NCBI GenBank assembly: GCA_040398525.1
Contig: JBBATY010000004.1
Coordinates: 1 to 64,000, forward strand
From: VFMC01 sp040398525
Lineage (GTDB): Bacteria; Actinomycetota; Acidimicrobiia; Acidimicrobiales; Ilumatobacteraceae
Direction of reading: 5' to 3'
Length of the DNA: 64,000 bases
A program made the position numbers and the translations under genes. Below the pieces are notes generated by a model. It saw only the letters and a program-made list of their open reading frames with translations, had not been told where the DNA came from and made no database searches. Positions 24,065-32,721 of this stretch are shown here, piece by piece (position 1 is the stretch's first letter; every line of letters begins with the position of its first letter).

Positions 24065-25539
24065 AACCCGACCGCCACGTACGACCCGGCCTCGGCAGGT
24101 GCCCACACGGTGAGGGGGAGCAGACCATCGGCCGACCACTCCCCGACCACCGCCACGGCGCCGCCACCGCTGACGGCGACGAGCTCGGCCATCCGCGTGA
24201 AGCTGCCGTCGATGGCCATCGCTCCGTCGTCGTCGACGAGCGACCACCTCCCCTCGCCGCTCGGCAGCGGCACCGCCCGCACGCACACCGGCACCCGCTC
24301 GAGCCACGGCTCGGCCGCCAGGGCCCAGCCGACCTCGGCGTGGGCGGCGGCCACGCCACCGCACGCCGGCTCGCGCCGCGACCTGACCGGTGCGCTGTGC
24401 ACCACGCCGAGCAGGCCGCGCAGCGGCTGTGCCCCGGGATACCAGTGCAGGTCGGCGCTCAGCTCGACACCCAGCGGCAGTGGGCTGACGAGCTCGCGGC
24501 CGAAGGCCCCGAACGACAACAGCATCGCCCACGTGGCGCGACCTGCCGCTCCCCCGCCGACAGCGTCGGCACCATCGGCGCGCAGCCACGTGCGCTGCAC
24601 GGTGATGCGGTCCTCGCGCGTGCGGCTCTCGCCGACGACCTGCCAGCGCGCCGTGGTGGGCACGCCGGCGAGCACCTCGGCCTGCCGGGTGCTGAGCCCT
24701 GCTGCCACCTGCACGCCATCGGCGAGGGAGTCGGGCAGCACCGGCGCGCGCAGCGCGCCCTGGGCGAGCGCGTGCAGCAGCGCCAGCTCGGCGAGGACGT
24801 CGTCGTACCAATCGGCCTGCCGACCGACGCGCGCTGCGACACGCCGGATCCGGTTGGCGAGGCCACCGCACTGCGCATCGACGAGGCGAGCGGCGACACG
24901 GTCCCACGTGGCGGGATCGGCCAACTCGGCGGCCGTGAGGCCGACACGCACTCGGTCGGCCAGCCAGCGGTCGAGCTCGACCACCCCGGCGCGCATGCGG
25001 TCGTGACGCTCGGTCGACCGCTCCGCCCGTTCGGGTGGCGCATCCGCGGCCGACGGCGAGGTCGGCTCGTCGCCGCCCGGCAGCGTCGCCGCCGCCCGGC
25101 CACGCTCGGCGGCCGGCTCGCCTGGCTGCTCGTCGGCAGATGGCTCGTCGGGCACCGTTCGATCCGGCCGGGTGGGCGCCGGCGCCGCGCGCGCGTCGTG
25201 CTCGGCGCGCCGTCGGGCGCGCTGGTCGAGCCACGACTCGACGAAGTCGAGCCGACGGGCCGGCACGAGCAGCCCGCGGGCATGCAGCAGCAACAACCCG
25301 AGGCTGTGCTTGCACGGCCGCACACGGCTGGGGCACGAGCAGCGGAACGCCGGCTCGGCGAGCTCGACGGCCACGTCGTAGGGCTCGGCCGTGGTGCCGA
25401 TGTAGCGCCCCCAGACCGCCTCGTCGTCGTGGCCCGCCGCCGACCACGCGACAGGGTCGGACGTCTCGGTGGCGGCGACGGCAGCCCGCCGATCGCCGGC
25501 GAGGGCCAGCACCTGGTCGGGGGTGGGTCGAACGGCCAT
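24061..25539 (-). CDS. SWIM zinc-finger family protein
   Basis: Protein of 492 residues with a SWIM zinc finger of pattern CxCx6CxH (Cys67, Cys69, Cys76, His78; FRCSCPSRVRPCKHSLGLLL). A Pro/Glu/Arg-rich linker of about 60 residues follows (about 120-180), then a helical region and a beta-rich C-terminal part. SWIM domains bind DNA or protein. This is the first gene of the five-gene operon and is divergent from the EcsC gene, leaving about 96 bp for promoters. The ATG at 25539 gives MAVRPTPDQVLAL. Confidence 0.85.
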   Translation of the reverse strand: MAVRPTPDQVLALAGDRRAAVAATETSDPVAWSAAGHDDEAVWGRYIGTTAEPYDVAVELAEPAFRCSCPSRVRPCKHSLGLLLLHARGLLVPARRLDFVESWLDQRARRRAEHDARAAPAPTRPDRTVPDEPSADEQPGEPAAERGRAAATLPGGDEPTSPSAADAPPERAERSTERHDRMRAGVVELDRWLADRVRVGLTAAELADPATWDRVAARLVDAQCGGLANRIRRVAARVGRQADWYDDVLAELALLHALAQGALRAPVLPDSLADGVQVAAGLSTRQAEVLAGVPTTARWQVVGESRTREDRITVQRTWLRADGADAVGGGAAGRATWAMLLSFGAFGRELVSPLPLGVELSADLHWYPGAQPLRGLLGVVHSAPVRSRREPACGGVAAAHAEVGWALAAEPWLERVPVCVRAVPLPSGEGRWSLVDDDGAMAIDGSFTRMAELVAVSGGGAVAVVGEWSADGLLPLTVWAPAEAGSYVAVGL

Positions 25540-25635
25540 GACCCCGTTCACGGTACCGCCGGGGTGTGGTGCGGATCGCGGCCGCCGCAGCCGGCGCGCG
25601 CCGCGCGACCTGCCACGAGCGGCTAGGAAGTGCAC

Positions 25636-26430
25636 ATGGACGCGAGCGAGGCCCACCAGCGCCTGGTGGCCGGCGCGCGCGACCTCGGGCGCCGGGCGGC
25701 TCGCTCGGTCGCCGAGCGGATGACAGCCCTCGACTCGTCGCCGCTGGCCGACGTGTTGCTCGCCGGTGTCGACCGCGCGACCGGCGCCCGTTGGGAGGCT
25801 GCAGTCGAACGGGCCGCCGCACTTCCGGGGACGATCCGACCCGAGAAGATCAAGGCCCTCACCGATTCCTTCGCCCGTGAGCTGGCCACCGTCGGCGCCG
25901 CAGCCGGGGCCGCCGTGGCTGCCCCGGCCATCGGCACCGCCGGATCGATCGCCGCCTCGGCCGCCGAGGTCGCCTGGTTCACCGGCCGGGCCGGCGACCT
26001 GATCCTCACCATCGCCGCACTGCACGGGCGCTCCGAGCCCACCGTCGACGAGCGTCGCGCCTGGGTGCTGGCGGTGCTCCTCTACGGCAGCACGGCACGC
26101 GAGGGGTTCACGCACATGGCCGAGGAGGTCGGCGTCACCCTCGCAGCCGGAGGCACAGCCGTCGCAGGCATCGCCCCGCAAGTGAGGCTGCCGCTCAACT
26201 CGCTCCGCGCCATCAACGGCGGCTTCCAGCGCCACATCGTGCGTCGCTACGGCGCCCGTCGAGGTGTCGTCGCGCTGGGACGAGCGCTCCCGCTCGGCAT
26301 CGGCGCGGCGATCGGTGGTGGCGCGAACTACGCCGCCATCCGCGCCCTGGCCCGCCACGCCGACCAGTTCTTCTCGCGGCTCCCCTACTCGGCCATCGAG
26401 GCGGTCGCTCGCGAGGCCCCACCAGGCTGA
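25636..26430 (+). CDS. EcsC family protein
   Basis: Protein of 264 residues that resembles the EcsC family. It has a helical N terminus, then long Ala/Gly-rich helices (AAGAAVAAPAIGTAGSIAASAA) that may associate with membranes, a DERRAWVLAVLLYGS segment and a C-terminal glycine-rich hydrophobic stretch (LPLGIGAAIGGGANYAAI). The founding B. subtilis EcsC is encoded with an ABC transporter, but no transporter is adjacent here. AGGAAG lies 5 bp before the ATG. Function unknown. Confidence 0.7.
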   Translation: MDASEAHQRLVAGARDLGRRAARSVAERMTALDSSPLADVLLAGVDRATGARWEAAVERAAALPGTIRPEKIKALTDSFARELATVGAAAGAAVAAPAIGTAGSIAASAAEVAWFTGRAGDLILTIAALHGRSEPTVDERRAWVLAVLLYGSTAREGFTHMAEEVGVTLAAGGTAVAGIAPQVRLPLNSLRAINGGFQRHIVRRYGARRGVVALGRALPLGIGAAIGGGANYAAIRALARHADQFFSRLPYSAIEAVAREAPPG

Positions 26431-26437
26431 GCCGTCG

Positions 26438-27742
26438 TCATCCGGAGCCCACCACCGTCGCGGCGGCGCGGGCCCCACTGCGCAACGCGCCCTCCATGTA
26501 GCCGGCCCAGGCATCGGTGTGCTCGCCGGCCAGCACGACGCGACCGTGGCGCTCACGCAACGTCGTCCACGCCCGCAGCAGCTCACCCGGCCCGAAGGTG
26601 GCATAGGTGCCCAAGCTGTGCGGATCGTTCGTCCAGTCGGTGCACACCCGTTCGCCGGTGAGGTCGCGGACACCGGGGAAGATGCGGTCCATCTCGGCGA
26701 GGACGCGCTGCTCGCCGTCGGGCATCGCCCCGAGCACCGCGCCGTCGTGCGACGACAGCAGTGCGGTCAGCACCCCGGCATCACCGGCCTGGCCGTCGGT
26801 CGCCTCCCACAGTTCGCCGAAGGCGCGATCGCTGCGCACCGATCCGTCGCGGCCCTGGTCGCGCCAGATCCGTCGGCGCACCTGCGCGCTCACCTTGCCA
26901 CCGATGCCGTACGACACCGACGCCAGCTCGGCCGGCATGTCCGGCCACAGCCGGCCCAGCACCGGCAGCGGCACGGTCACCACCACCTGGTCGGCCACCA
27001 GACGTTCGCCCGAGCGCAGCACGACCTCGCCCTCGTCGGCATCGATCAGGGCGACGCCAGCACCGAGCCGGATCCGCTGGTGCAACGGTGCCGCCAGGCC
27101 GGTGGCGAGCTGGTCGTTGCCCCCGACCACGCGCCAGCCCTCGAAGCCGTCGCCGGAGCGCAGGTGCAGCGCCGTCATCCAGGCGGCCATCAGCAGTGAG
27201 ACCTCGTCCGGGCCGAGCATGTACTCGCCGCGGATGTCGCGCCCGATCACCACCCGGCCGACGAGGCTCAGCCCGAGGCCGTCGAGCACGGCCGACAGCG
27301 GTGTGGCATCGAGCCGCTGGGCATCGACCGAGCCGGGCAGGTCGTCGAGGTCGATCCCGGCGGCCAGTTCGGCGAGCGCTGCGTCCCACCGACCGAGATC
27401 GCTCGCCAGCGAGCCGTAGAAGGCATAGGGCGCCGGGCGGCCGCCGAGGTCGACCATCCGCACCGCGTCGTCGCGCCCGCTCGGCACCGGGCAGAGCGCC
27501 AGCCCGAAGCGCTCGACCAGGCCGAGCACCGTGCTGTGCGCGGCGTCGACGAACTCTGCGCCGCGCTCGCACCACTGCCCGTCGGCGAAACGGTGGCTGT
27601 GCACCCTGCCGCCGACCCGGTCGCGCGCCTCGAGCACCACCACGTCGCGGCCGGCGTCGACCAGCTGCGCGGCGCAGTGCAAGCCGGCCAGGCCAGCACC
27701 CACGACGACGACGTCGTGCCGGGTCGACGATTGGCGCGTCAT
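26438..27742 (-). CDS. FAD-dependent amine oxidase
   Basis: Flavin-containing monoamine oxidase family enzyme of 434 residues. The dinucleotide-binding motif is VVVVGAGLAGLHCA (about 11-24), followed by VVVLEARDRVGGRVHSHRF and CERGAEFVD. The C-terminal FAD motif is VVLAGEHTDAWAGYMEGALRSG. It probably oxidises an amine to an aldehyde or imine with release of H2O2; the substrate is unknown. The start at ATG 27742 lies one base after the rnhB stop, so the two are probably coupled. Confidence 0.88.
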   Translation of the reverse strand: MTRQSSTRHDVVVVGAGLAGLHCAAQLVDAGRDVVVLEARDRVGGRVHSHRFADGQWCERGAEFVDAAHSTVLGLVERFGLALCPVPSGRDDAVRMVDLGGRPAPYAFYGSLASDLGRWDAALAELAAGIDLDDLPGSVDAQRLDATPLSAVLDGLGLSLVGRVVIGRDIRGEYMLGPDEVSLLMAAWMTALHLRSGDGFEGWRVVGGNDQLATGLAAPLHQRIRLGAGVALIDADEGEVVLRSGERLVADQVVVTVPLPVLGRLWPDMPAELASVSYGIGGKVSAQVRRRIWRDQGRDGSVRSDRAFGELWEATDGQAGDAGVLTALLSSHDGAVLGAMPDGEQRVLAEMDRIFPGVRDLTGERVCTDWTNDPHSLGTYATFGPGELLRAWTTLRERHGRVVLAGEHTDAWAGYMEGALRSGARAAATVVGSG

Positions 27743-27743
27743 C

Positions 27744-28433
27744 TCAGAACAGCGTCTCCTGCACGGCCTGTCGCTGAGCTGCGGTGAGCCCGCGCGGCAC
27801 ACCCGACCACGGCACGAAGTGCTCCATGAACACCCACGTGCGCCGATGGATGGCCGAGGGCCCGTAGCCCTGCAGCCCCGCCTTGTGCAGCGGGCACGGG
27901 TAACCCTTGTTCGTGTCGAACGACCACTGCGGGTAGTGGCGTGCGGCCTCGCGCATCGCCCGGTCGCGTGTGACCTTGGCGAGGATGCTGGCTGCTGCCA
28001 CCGACAGGCAGTGCAGGTCGGCCTTCACGCGCATCTCCACATGCGCCACATGCGGGCTGACGAAGTTCCACGTCCCGTCGACCACCGCAGCATCCGGTCG
28101 CACGCCGAGCGCGGCGATCGCCCGCTGCGCAGCCAGACGTTGGGCCGCGGCCATGCCCAGCTCGTCGCACTCGGTGTGCGATGCCTCACCGATCGCCCAG
28201 GCATCGCACCATCCGGCGATGCGGTCGAACAGCTGCTCGCGACCTGCTTCGCTGAGCACCTTCGAGTCGCGCACCCCGTTCACGCGGCGATCGACCGGCA
28301 GCACGGCGGCCCCGACGACGAGCGGTCCCGCCCAGGCGCCGCGGCCCACCTCGTCGATGCCCACGACGACCTCGTGGCCCTGGGCCCAGAGCTCCTTCTC
28401 GATCGCTCTCGTCGGAGCCCGCCCCCTGGCCAT
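27744..28433 (-). CDS. rnhB: Ribonuclease HII
   Basis: RNase HII of 229 residues, which removes RNA from RNA-DNA hybrids including single ribonucleotides in DNA. The N-terminal motif GIDEVGRGAWAGPLVVGA carries the catalytic Asp-Glu. Further active-site residues are in AAVVDGTWNF and in VKADLHCLSVAAASILAKVTRD. The C-terminal YPCPLHKAGLQGYGPSAIHRR is typical. It is not in the usual rplS-lepB-rnhB context but lies between selD and an amine oxidase gene. Confidence 0.95.
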   Translation of the reverse strand: MARGRAPTRAIEKELWAQGHEVVVGIDEVGRGAWAGPLVVGAAVLPVDRRVNGVRDSKVLSEAGREQLFDRIAGWCDAWAIGEASHTECDELGMAAAQRLAAQRAIAALGVRPDAAVVDGTWNFVSPHVAHVEMRVKADLHCLSVAAASILAKVTRDRAMREAARHYPQWSFDTNKGYPCPLHKAGLQGYGPSAIHRRTWVFMEHFVPWSGVPRGLTAAQRQAVQETLF

Positions 28434-28445
28434 CGGCTCGGCCTG

Positions 28446-29468
28446 TCAGCGCAGCAGCAGCGCCGGGGCGCCGGCGGCGACCTCACCGACGCGCCACCAC
28501 CGGTCGCCGAGCGCGCCAGCTGCAGCCGGATCGACGGCGGCGAGCAGGCCGCCCGAGGTCTGCGGGTCCATGCAGAGCGCCTCGCCCTCGGCCGTCGCCG
28601 TGCTGTCGAGGTGCGCTGCCACGTAGTCGCGGTTGCGCGGGTCGCCGCCGGTGCGCACGCCACGCGCCGCCGCCTCTCGCGCACCCGGGTAGGCGACGAT
28701 CCCGCCGGTGTCGACCACGAGCTGCACACCACTGCGCTCGGCCATCTCCCAGCCGTGGCCGGCGAGGCCGTAGCCGGTGACGTCGGTGACCGCGTGCACC
28801 GCCGAACCGAGCGCCTGCAGCTGCTCGGACGCATCACGATTGATGCGGCGCATCCCGGCGATGGCAGCAGCCTTGTCGTCGGCACTGCCGCCGGCGAGGG
28901 CGAGCGCGGTGCCGATCGGCTTCGACAGCACGAGCACGTCACCCGGGCGCGCGCCGCCCTTGCGGAACACACGCTCTGGGTGGACGACACCCTGCACGGC
29001 GAGTCCGAAGATCGGCTCGGGGTTGCGGATCGTGTGCCCACCCGCGATCGAGCCGCCCGCCTCGGCGACGACAGCGGCCGCCGCGTCGAAGATGGCGACG
29101 ATCGCCTCGCGGGGGAAGTGCTCGGGGAAGGCGGCGACGTTGAGCGCCAGCACCACTCGGCCGCCCATAGCGAACACGTCGCTGCAGGCGTTGGCCGCGG
29201 CGATCGCCCCGAAGTCGGCCGGGTGGTCGACGAGCGGTGGGAAGAAGTCGGTGGTGCTCACCAGCGCCACGTCGGGCGACACCTGGTAGATCGCTGCGTC
29301 GTCGAACGGGGCGAGCCCGACGAGCAGCGACGGGTCGGCGCCGCCCGGCATGTCGCGCACGAGCGAGGTGAGCAGTGACGCGCCCCACTTCGCCGCGCAG
29401 CCCCCGCACGACGTCCACTCGGTGAGGCGGAGGTCGGCGAACGGGTCGGAAGGCGCGGTCGTGGTCAC
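28446..29468 (-). CDS. selD: Selenide, water dikinase
   Basis: Enzyme of 340 residues that makes selenophosphate from selenide and ATP. The active-site segment is TSCGGCAAKWG, with the catalytic Cys24 three residues before Lys27; Cys is used, not selenocysteine. The ATP-binding core includes STTDFFPPLVDHPADFG, ANACSDVFAMGG and EAGGSIAGGHTIRNPEP. Products feed tRNA-Sec, 2-selenouridine tRNA or selenium-cofactor pathways. No selA, selB, selU or tRNA-Sec was seen in this window, so the use is unknown. Confidence 0.93.
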   Translation of the reverse strand: MTTTAPSDPFADLRLTEWTSCGGCAAKWGASLLTSLVRDMPGGADPSLLVGLAPFDDAAIYQVSPDVALVSTTDFFPPLVDHPADFGAIAAANACSDVFAMGGRVVLALNVAAFPEHFPREAIVAIFDAAAAVVAEAGGSIAGGHTIRNPEPIFGLAVQGVVHPERVFRKGGARPGDVLVLSKPIGTALALAGGSADDKAAAIAGMRRINRDASEQLQALGSAVHAVTDVTGYGLAGHGWEMAERSGVQLVVDTGGIVAYPGAREAAARGVRTGGDPRNRDYVAAHLDSTATAEGEALCMDPQTSGGLLAAVDPAAAGALGDRWWRVGEVAAGAPALLLR

Positions 29469-29491
29469 ACCGTCAGCATAGGGTTGGCTCC

Positions 29492-30175
29492 GTGATCACG
29501 ATCGGCCCCTACCGGTTCAGCGCGACCGACGCGGCGAAGACCGTGCACCACCTGCCCGACCTGTGGGAGATGCTCGGCGAAGGTCGCGACGCCTCGGTGA
29601 TCGAGCACCTGCTCCCCCGCACCGACGGGCCCGTCGACGAGGTGCTGCCCGAGGTGTGGCAGGCACTGCTCGCCGCCGGGCCGGCACTGCGCGCCGCAGG
29701 CCAACTGCCAGGCCGCGCCGAGGGTGTCGTGACCCAGCTGAACGCTGGCTCGGGTGGTGTGCCGAAGACCGCCACCCCCACGGTCGACGTCGACTTCGGC
29801 GGGGTCGTGGGCGATGTGCAGAAGTCGCGCCAACACCACGGCCGACCGTGGCAGGCACTGTGCATCTGGTCGGCCGACGTGATCGATGCGTTCAACGCCG
29901 ACGGCCACCACCTCTTCCCCGGCGCAGCGGGCGAGAACGTCACGGTGCGGGGGCTGCACTGGCCCGATGTGCGACCGGGTGTGCGCCTGCAGCTGGGCGA
30001 GGTGCTGTGCGAGGTGTCGGCCTATGCGTTCCCGTGCAAGCAGAACACGGCCTGGTTCCGCGACGGCGACTTCATGGCCATGTGGTCGGGCAACGGCCCG
30101 GTGAGCCGTCTCTATGCCACCGTGCTGCAGCCGGGTCGCATCGCCACCGGCGATGCCGCGATACTCGAGCCGTGA
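29492..30175 (+). CDS. MOSC domain-containing protein
   Basis: Protein of 227 residues with a MOSC fold, the domain that handles sulfur in molybdenum-cofactor sulfurases and related proteins. Key segments are VGDVQKSRQHHGRPWQALCI, GENVTVRGLHWPDVRPG and the conserved cysteine in YAFPCKQNTAWF. An N-terminal region of about 70 residues precedes the MOSC core. It is divergent from selD with about 23 bp between the starts. The stop overlaps the next gene start (GTGA). Confidence 0.85.
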   Translation: MITIGPYRFSATDAAKTVHHLPDLWEMLGEGRDASVIEHLLPRTDGPVDEVLPEVWQALLAAGPALRAAGQLPGRAEGVVTQLNAGSGGVPKTATPTVDVDFGGVVGDVQKSRQHHGRPWQALCIWSADVIDAFNADGHHLFPGAAGENVTVRGLHWPDVRPGVRLQLGEVLCEVSAYAFPCKQNTAWFRDGDFMAMWSGNGPVSRLYATVLQPGRIATGDAAILEP

Positions 30176-30738
30176 CCGATCCCACGTCCTCACCCTCGTA
30201 CCGCGCCATCGCCTTCAGCGGCAGCCTCCGCAGCGGCTCGTCCAACACCGGCCTCGTCCGGCTCGCGGCGCGGCTGGCGCCCGCTGAGCTGGCGGTCGAG
30301 GTGATCGACTGGGTGGGCGAGCTGCCCTACTACAACCCGGACCTCGAGGCCGACCTGCCGGAGGTCGCCGCACGCTGGCGCGCCGCTGTCGAGGGCGCCG
30401 ACGCGGTGATCATCGGGATGCCCGAGTACAACTTCGGCCCCAGCGGGCTGGCCAAGAACGCCATCGACTGGCTCACCCGCCCGCTCGGCACGCACTCGCT
30501 GCGCGGCAAGGCCATCGCCATGCTCACCTCCGGCGGCAAGGGCGGTGGCAGCCTGGTGCAGCCGGCCATCGGTGGCATCCTCGGCCTGCTCGGCAACACC
30601 ATGGTCGACGAGCCGAAGGTGACGATCGCGATGGGCGCCACCCGCATCGACGGCGACGGCAACACCGACGACTCCGAGATCATCGATCTGGTCACGGCGA
30701 AGCTGGCTGCCCTGGTCGCCGTCCTCGAGGCGCGCTGA
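30172..30738 (+). CDS. NADPH-dependent FMN reductase family protein
   Basis: Flavodoxin-like NAD(P)H:FMN/quinone reductase of 188 residues. The phosphate-binding loop is FSGSLRSGSSNTGL (about 14-27) and the flavin-binding motif is MPEYNFGPSGLAKNAIDWLTR (residues 81-101, only partly quoted in other members). A typical GKAIAMLTSGGKGGG strand-loop follows. It reduces flavin or quinone, possibly for redox defence. The GTG at 30172 overlaps the MOSC stop by 4 bp, indicating coupling. Confidence 0.87.
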   Translation: MTDPTSSPSYRAIAFSGSLRSGSSNTGLVRLAARLAPAELAVEVIDWVGELPYYNPDLEADLPEVAARWRAAVEGADAVIIGMPEYNFGPSGLAKNAIDWLTRPLGTHSLRGKAIAMLTSGGKGGGSLVQPAIGGILGLLGNTMVDEPKVTIAMGATRIDGDGNTDDSEIIDLVTAKLAALVAVLEAR

Positions 30739-30743
30739 CCTTC

Positions 30744-31787
30744 GTGCGCGCCGTCCACTTCCGTCGCTTCGGCGAGCCGCTGTCGGTGAGCGACGTGGCC
30801 GACCCTGCCCCACCGCCCGACGGGGTGGTGCTGCGCGTCGAGGCGACCGGCGTGTGCCGGAGCGACTGGCACGCCTGGCTCGGCCACGACCCCGACGTCG
30901 AACTGCCCCACGTGCCCGGCCACGAGTTGGCCGGGGTCGTGGTCGCCACTGGACCGCTCGTCACCCGCTGGCGCGAGGGCGACCGGGTGACGGTGCCGTT
31001 CGTGCTCGGCTGCGGCGCCTGCCCGCGCTGCGCCGCAGGTCAGCAGCACGTCTGCGACGACCAGTTCCAACCCGGCTTCACCGCCTGGGGGTCGTTCGCC
31101 GAGTACGTCGCCCTGCCCCGCGCCGACGCCAACCTGATCGCGCTACCCGAGCAGATGTCGTTCGCCGACGCGGCGAGCCTCGGGTGCCGCTTCGCCACGT
31201 CGTTCCGCGCAGTCGTCGACCAGGCCCGGCTCGAGCCCGGCCAGACCCTCGCCGTGCACGGCTGCGGTGGCGTCGGGCTCTCCGCGGTGATGATCGCCGC
31301 CGCACTGGGCGCCGACGTCGTGGCCGTCGACATCGACGACGCAGCGCTCGACCTGGCTGCGCAGTTCGGTGCCCGGCATGTCGTCAACGCCCGCGCCACC
31401 GATGCGGTCGAGGCCGTGCGCGAGCTCACCGGCGGCGGCGCGCACGCCTCGATCGACGCCGTCGGCACCGCCGGCACGTGCATCGCCTCGATCCGCTCGC
31501 TGCGCACACAGGGACGGCACATCCAGGTGGGGCTGATGCTCGCCGACGACGCCACACCGCCGGTGCCGATGACGCTGCTGCACTCACGCGAGATCGAGCT
31601 GATCGGCAGCCACGGCATGCCGGCGCACGCCTACCCGCGACTGCTCGCCATGGTCGCCGCCGGCAGGGTCGACCCCGGCGCCCTCGTCACCACGCGCCTG
31701 ACGCTCAGCGAGGGTGCCGCCCATCTGATGCGCATGGCCGAGTTCCCCGGATCAGGCATGGCCGTCGTCACCGACCTCGGTCGCTGA
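30744..31787 (+). CDS. Zinc-dependent alcohol dehydrogenase
   Basis: Medium-chain zinc alcohol dehydrogenase of 347 residues. Catalytic zinc ligands are in GVCRSDWH and PGHELAGVV, and the structural zinc site has four cysteines (CGACPRCAAGQQHVC, about 92-106). The NAD-binding Rossmann motif is VHGCGGVGLSAVMIA, followed by an acidic VAVDIDDAALD that favours NAD+. The GTG start lies 5 bp after the FMN-reductase stop. The substrate alcohol or aldehyde is unknown. Confidence 0.92.
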   Translation: MRAVHFRRFGEPLSVSDVADPAPPPDGVVLRVEATGVCRSDWHAWLGHDPDVELPHVPGHELAGVVVATGPLVTRWREGDRVTVPFVLGCGACPRCAAGQQHVCDDQFQPGFTAWGSFAEYVALPRADANLIALPEQMSFADAASLGCRFATSFRAVVDQARLEPGQTLAVHGCGGVGLSAVMIAAALGADVVAVDIDDAALDLAAQFGARHVVNARATDAVEAVRELTGGGAHASIDAVGTAGTCIASIRSLRTQGRHIQVGLMLADDATPPVPMTLLHSREIELIGSHGMPAHAYPRLLAMVAAGRVDPGALVTTRLTLSEGAAHLMRMAEFPGSGMAVVTDLGR

Positions 31788-31815
31788 CCCGACCCACCCC
31801 CGACCGCCCGACCCG

Positions 31816-32721
31816 TCAGCGGCCGGGCGGGACCGACGTCCGTCGGTACGTGCTCTGGCACGGCGAGCCGACCACCCACCACACCTGGTGCGGTCCGCCG
31901 TCGGCACGCAGCTCGGCCACCATCGATGCGGTGGTGACCTCGACGAGCCGCCCGTCCGCGTCACGGCCGTGCATGCACACGCTCCAGCCCGGCTCGGCGC
32001 ACGTGTCGTGCGAACGGAGGTGCGCGATCAGGCCGTCGACATCGACCCCTCCTCGCTCGAGGACCCGCTGCGATGCCTGCAGCCGCGGGTCGACCAGGCG
32101 CTCGACGGGCTGGCGCGGGTGACGGTGAGCGCCGTCGAACGCGGCGATGCTCGTCCGGTTGGAGATCGCGCGCACCCCTGCCGGGCCGGCGACGTGCTCG
32201 ACCGCCCACTGCCGACCGGACGTCTCGACCACGTAGGCCTCGTGCGGATCGGCGACCAGGAAGCTGCTCCAGTAGGCCTTCGGGCCCGCCGCACCTCGTG
32301 GGTCGTGGCCGGTGCCACCCTGGCCGTGGGCCTCGAGCAGCGACGTGATCACCTCGACGGCAGATGCTGCGGTGTCGCCCCGCTCGAGGCCGAGGCGCAC
32401 CAGGTCGAGGCCGGTCAGCGCGGGTGGCACGGCACGCGGGTCGAGGGTGGTGTAGATCGCCTCGTTGCCGATGGCCACCCCCGCCTCGTTCACGCCGTGC
32501 TCGGCCCCCCAGCACCACGCCGGCTTCGACAACCACGCCCCGAGTGTGGGCCGCGGCGATGGTGGCACGGCGACATGGGTGGCCCGCACCGGTGAGCGAT
32601 CGCGGCGCGAGCGCACCCAGCGCACCTCGTGGGCCTCGTCGGGTGGTCGATCACTGTTCTTCGCGAACAGCGTCACCCCGGCTGCCGTCGCGGCGGCGAG
32701 GGCGACGAGGGTGTCGCACAT
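31816..32721 (-). CDS. Peptidase C69/secernin-type Ntn hydrolase
   Basis: Ntn hydrolase of 301 residues. The sequence starts MCDTLVALAAATAAGVTLFA with KNSDRP after it, the N terminus of C69 dipeptidases and secernins. Cys2 would become the nucleophile after Met removal. A second conserved region is WCWGAEHGVNEAGVAIGNEA. It is shorter than typical dipeptidases of this family. The ATG overlaps the stop of the upstream gene by one base (TGATG). Substrate unknown: amide or peptide hydrolysis is likely. Confidence 0.82.
   Translation of the reverse strand: MCDTLVALAAATAAGVTLFAKNSDRPPDEAHEVRWVRSRRDRSPVRATHVAVPPSPRPTLGAWLSKPAWCWGAEHGVNEAGVAIGNEAIYTTLDPRAVPPALTGLDLVRLGLERGDTAASAVEVITSLLEAHGQGGTGHDPRGAAGPKAYWSSFLVADPHEAYVVETSGRQWAVEHVAGPAGVRAISNRTSIAAFDGAHRHPRQPVERLVDPRLQASQRVLERGGVDVDGLIAHLRSHDTCAEPGWSVCMHGRDADGRLVEVTTASMVAELRADGGPHQVWWVVGSPCQSTYRRTSVPPGR

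Noticed and set aside
28446..29468. Selenocysteine in SelD
   Set aside because: The catalytic position is encoded by an ordinary Cys codon and no in-frame TGA is present.
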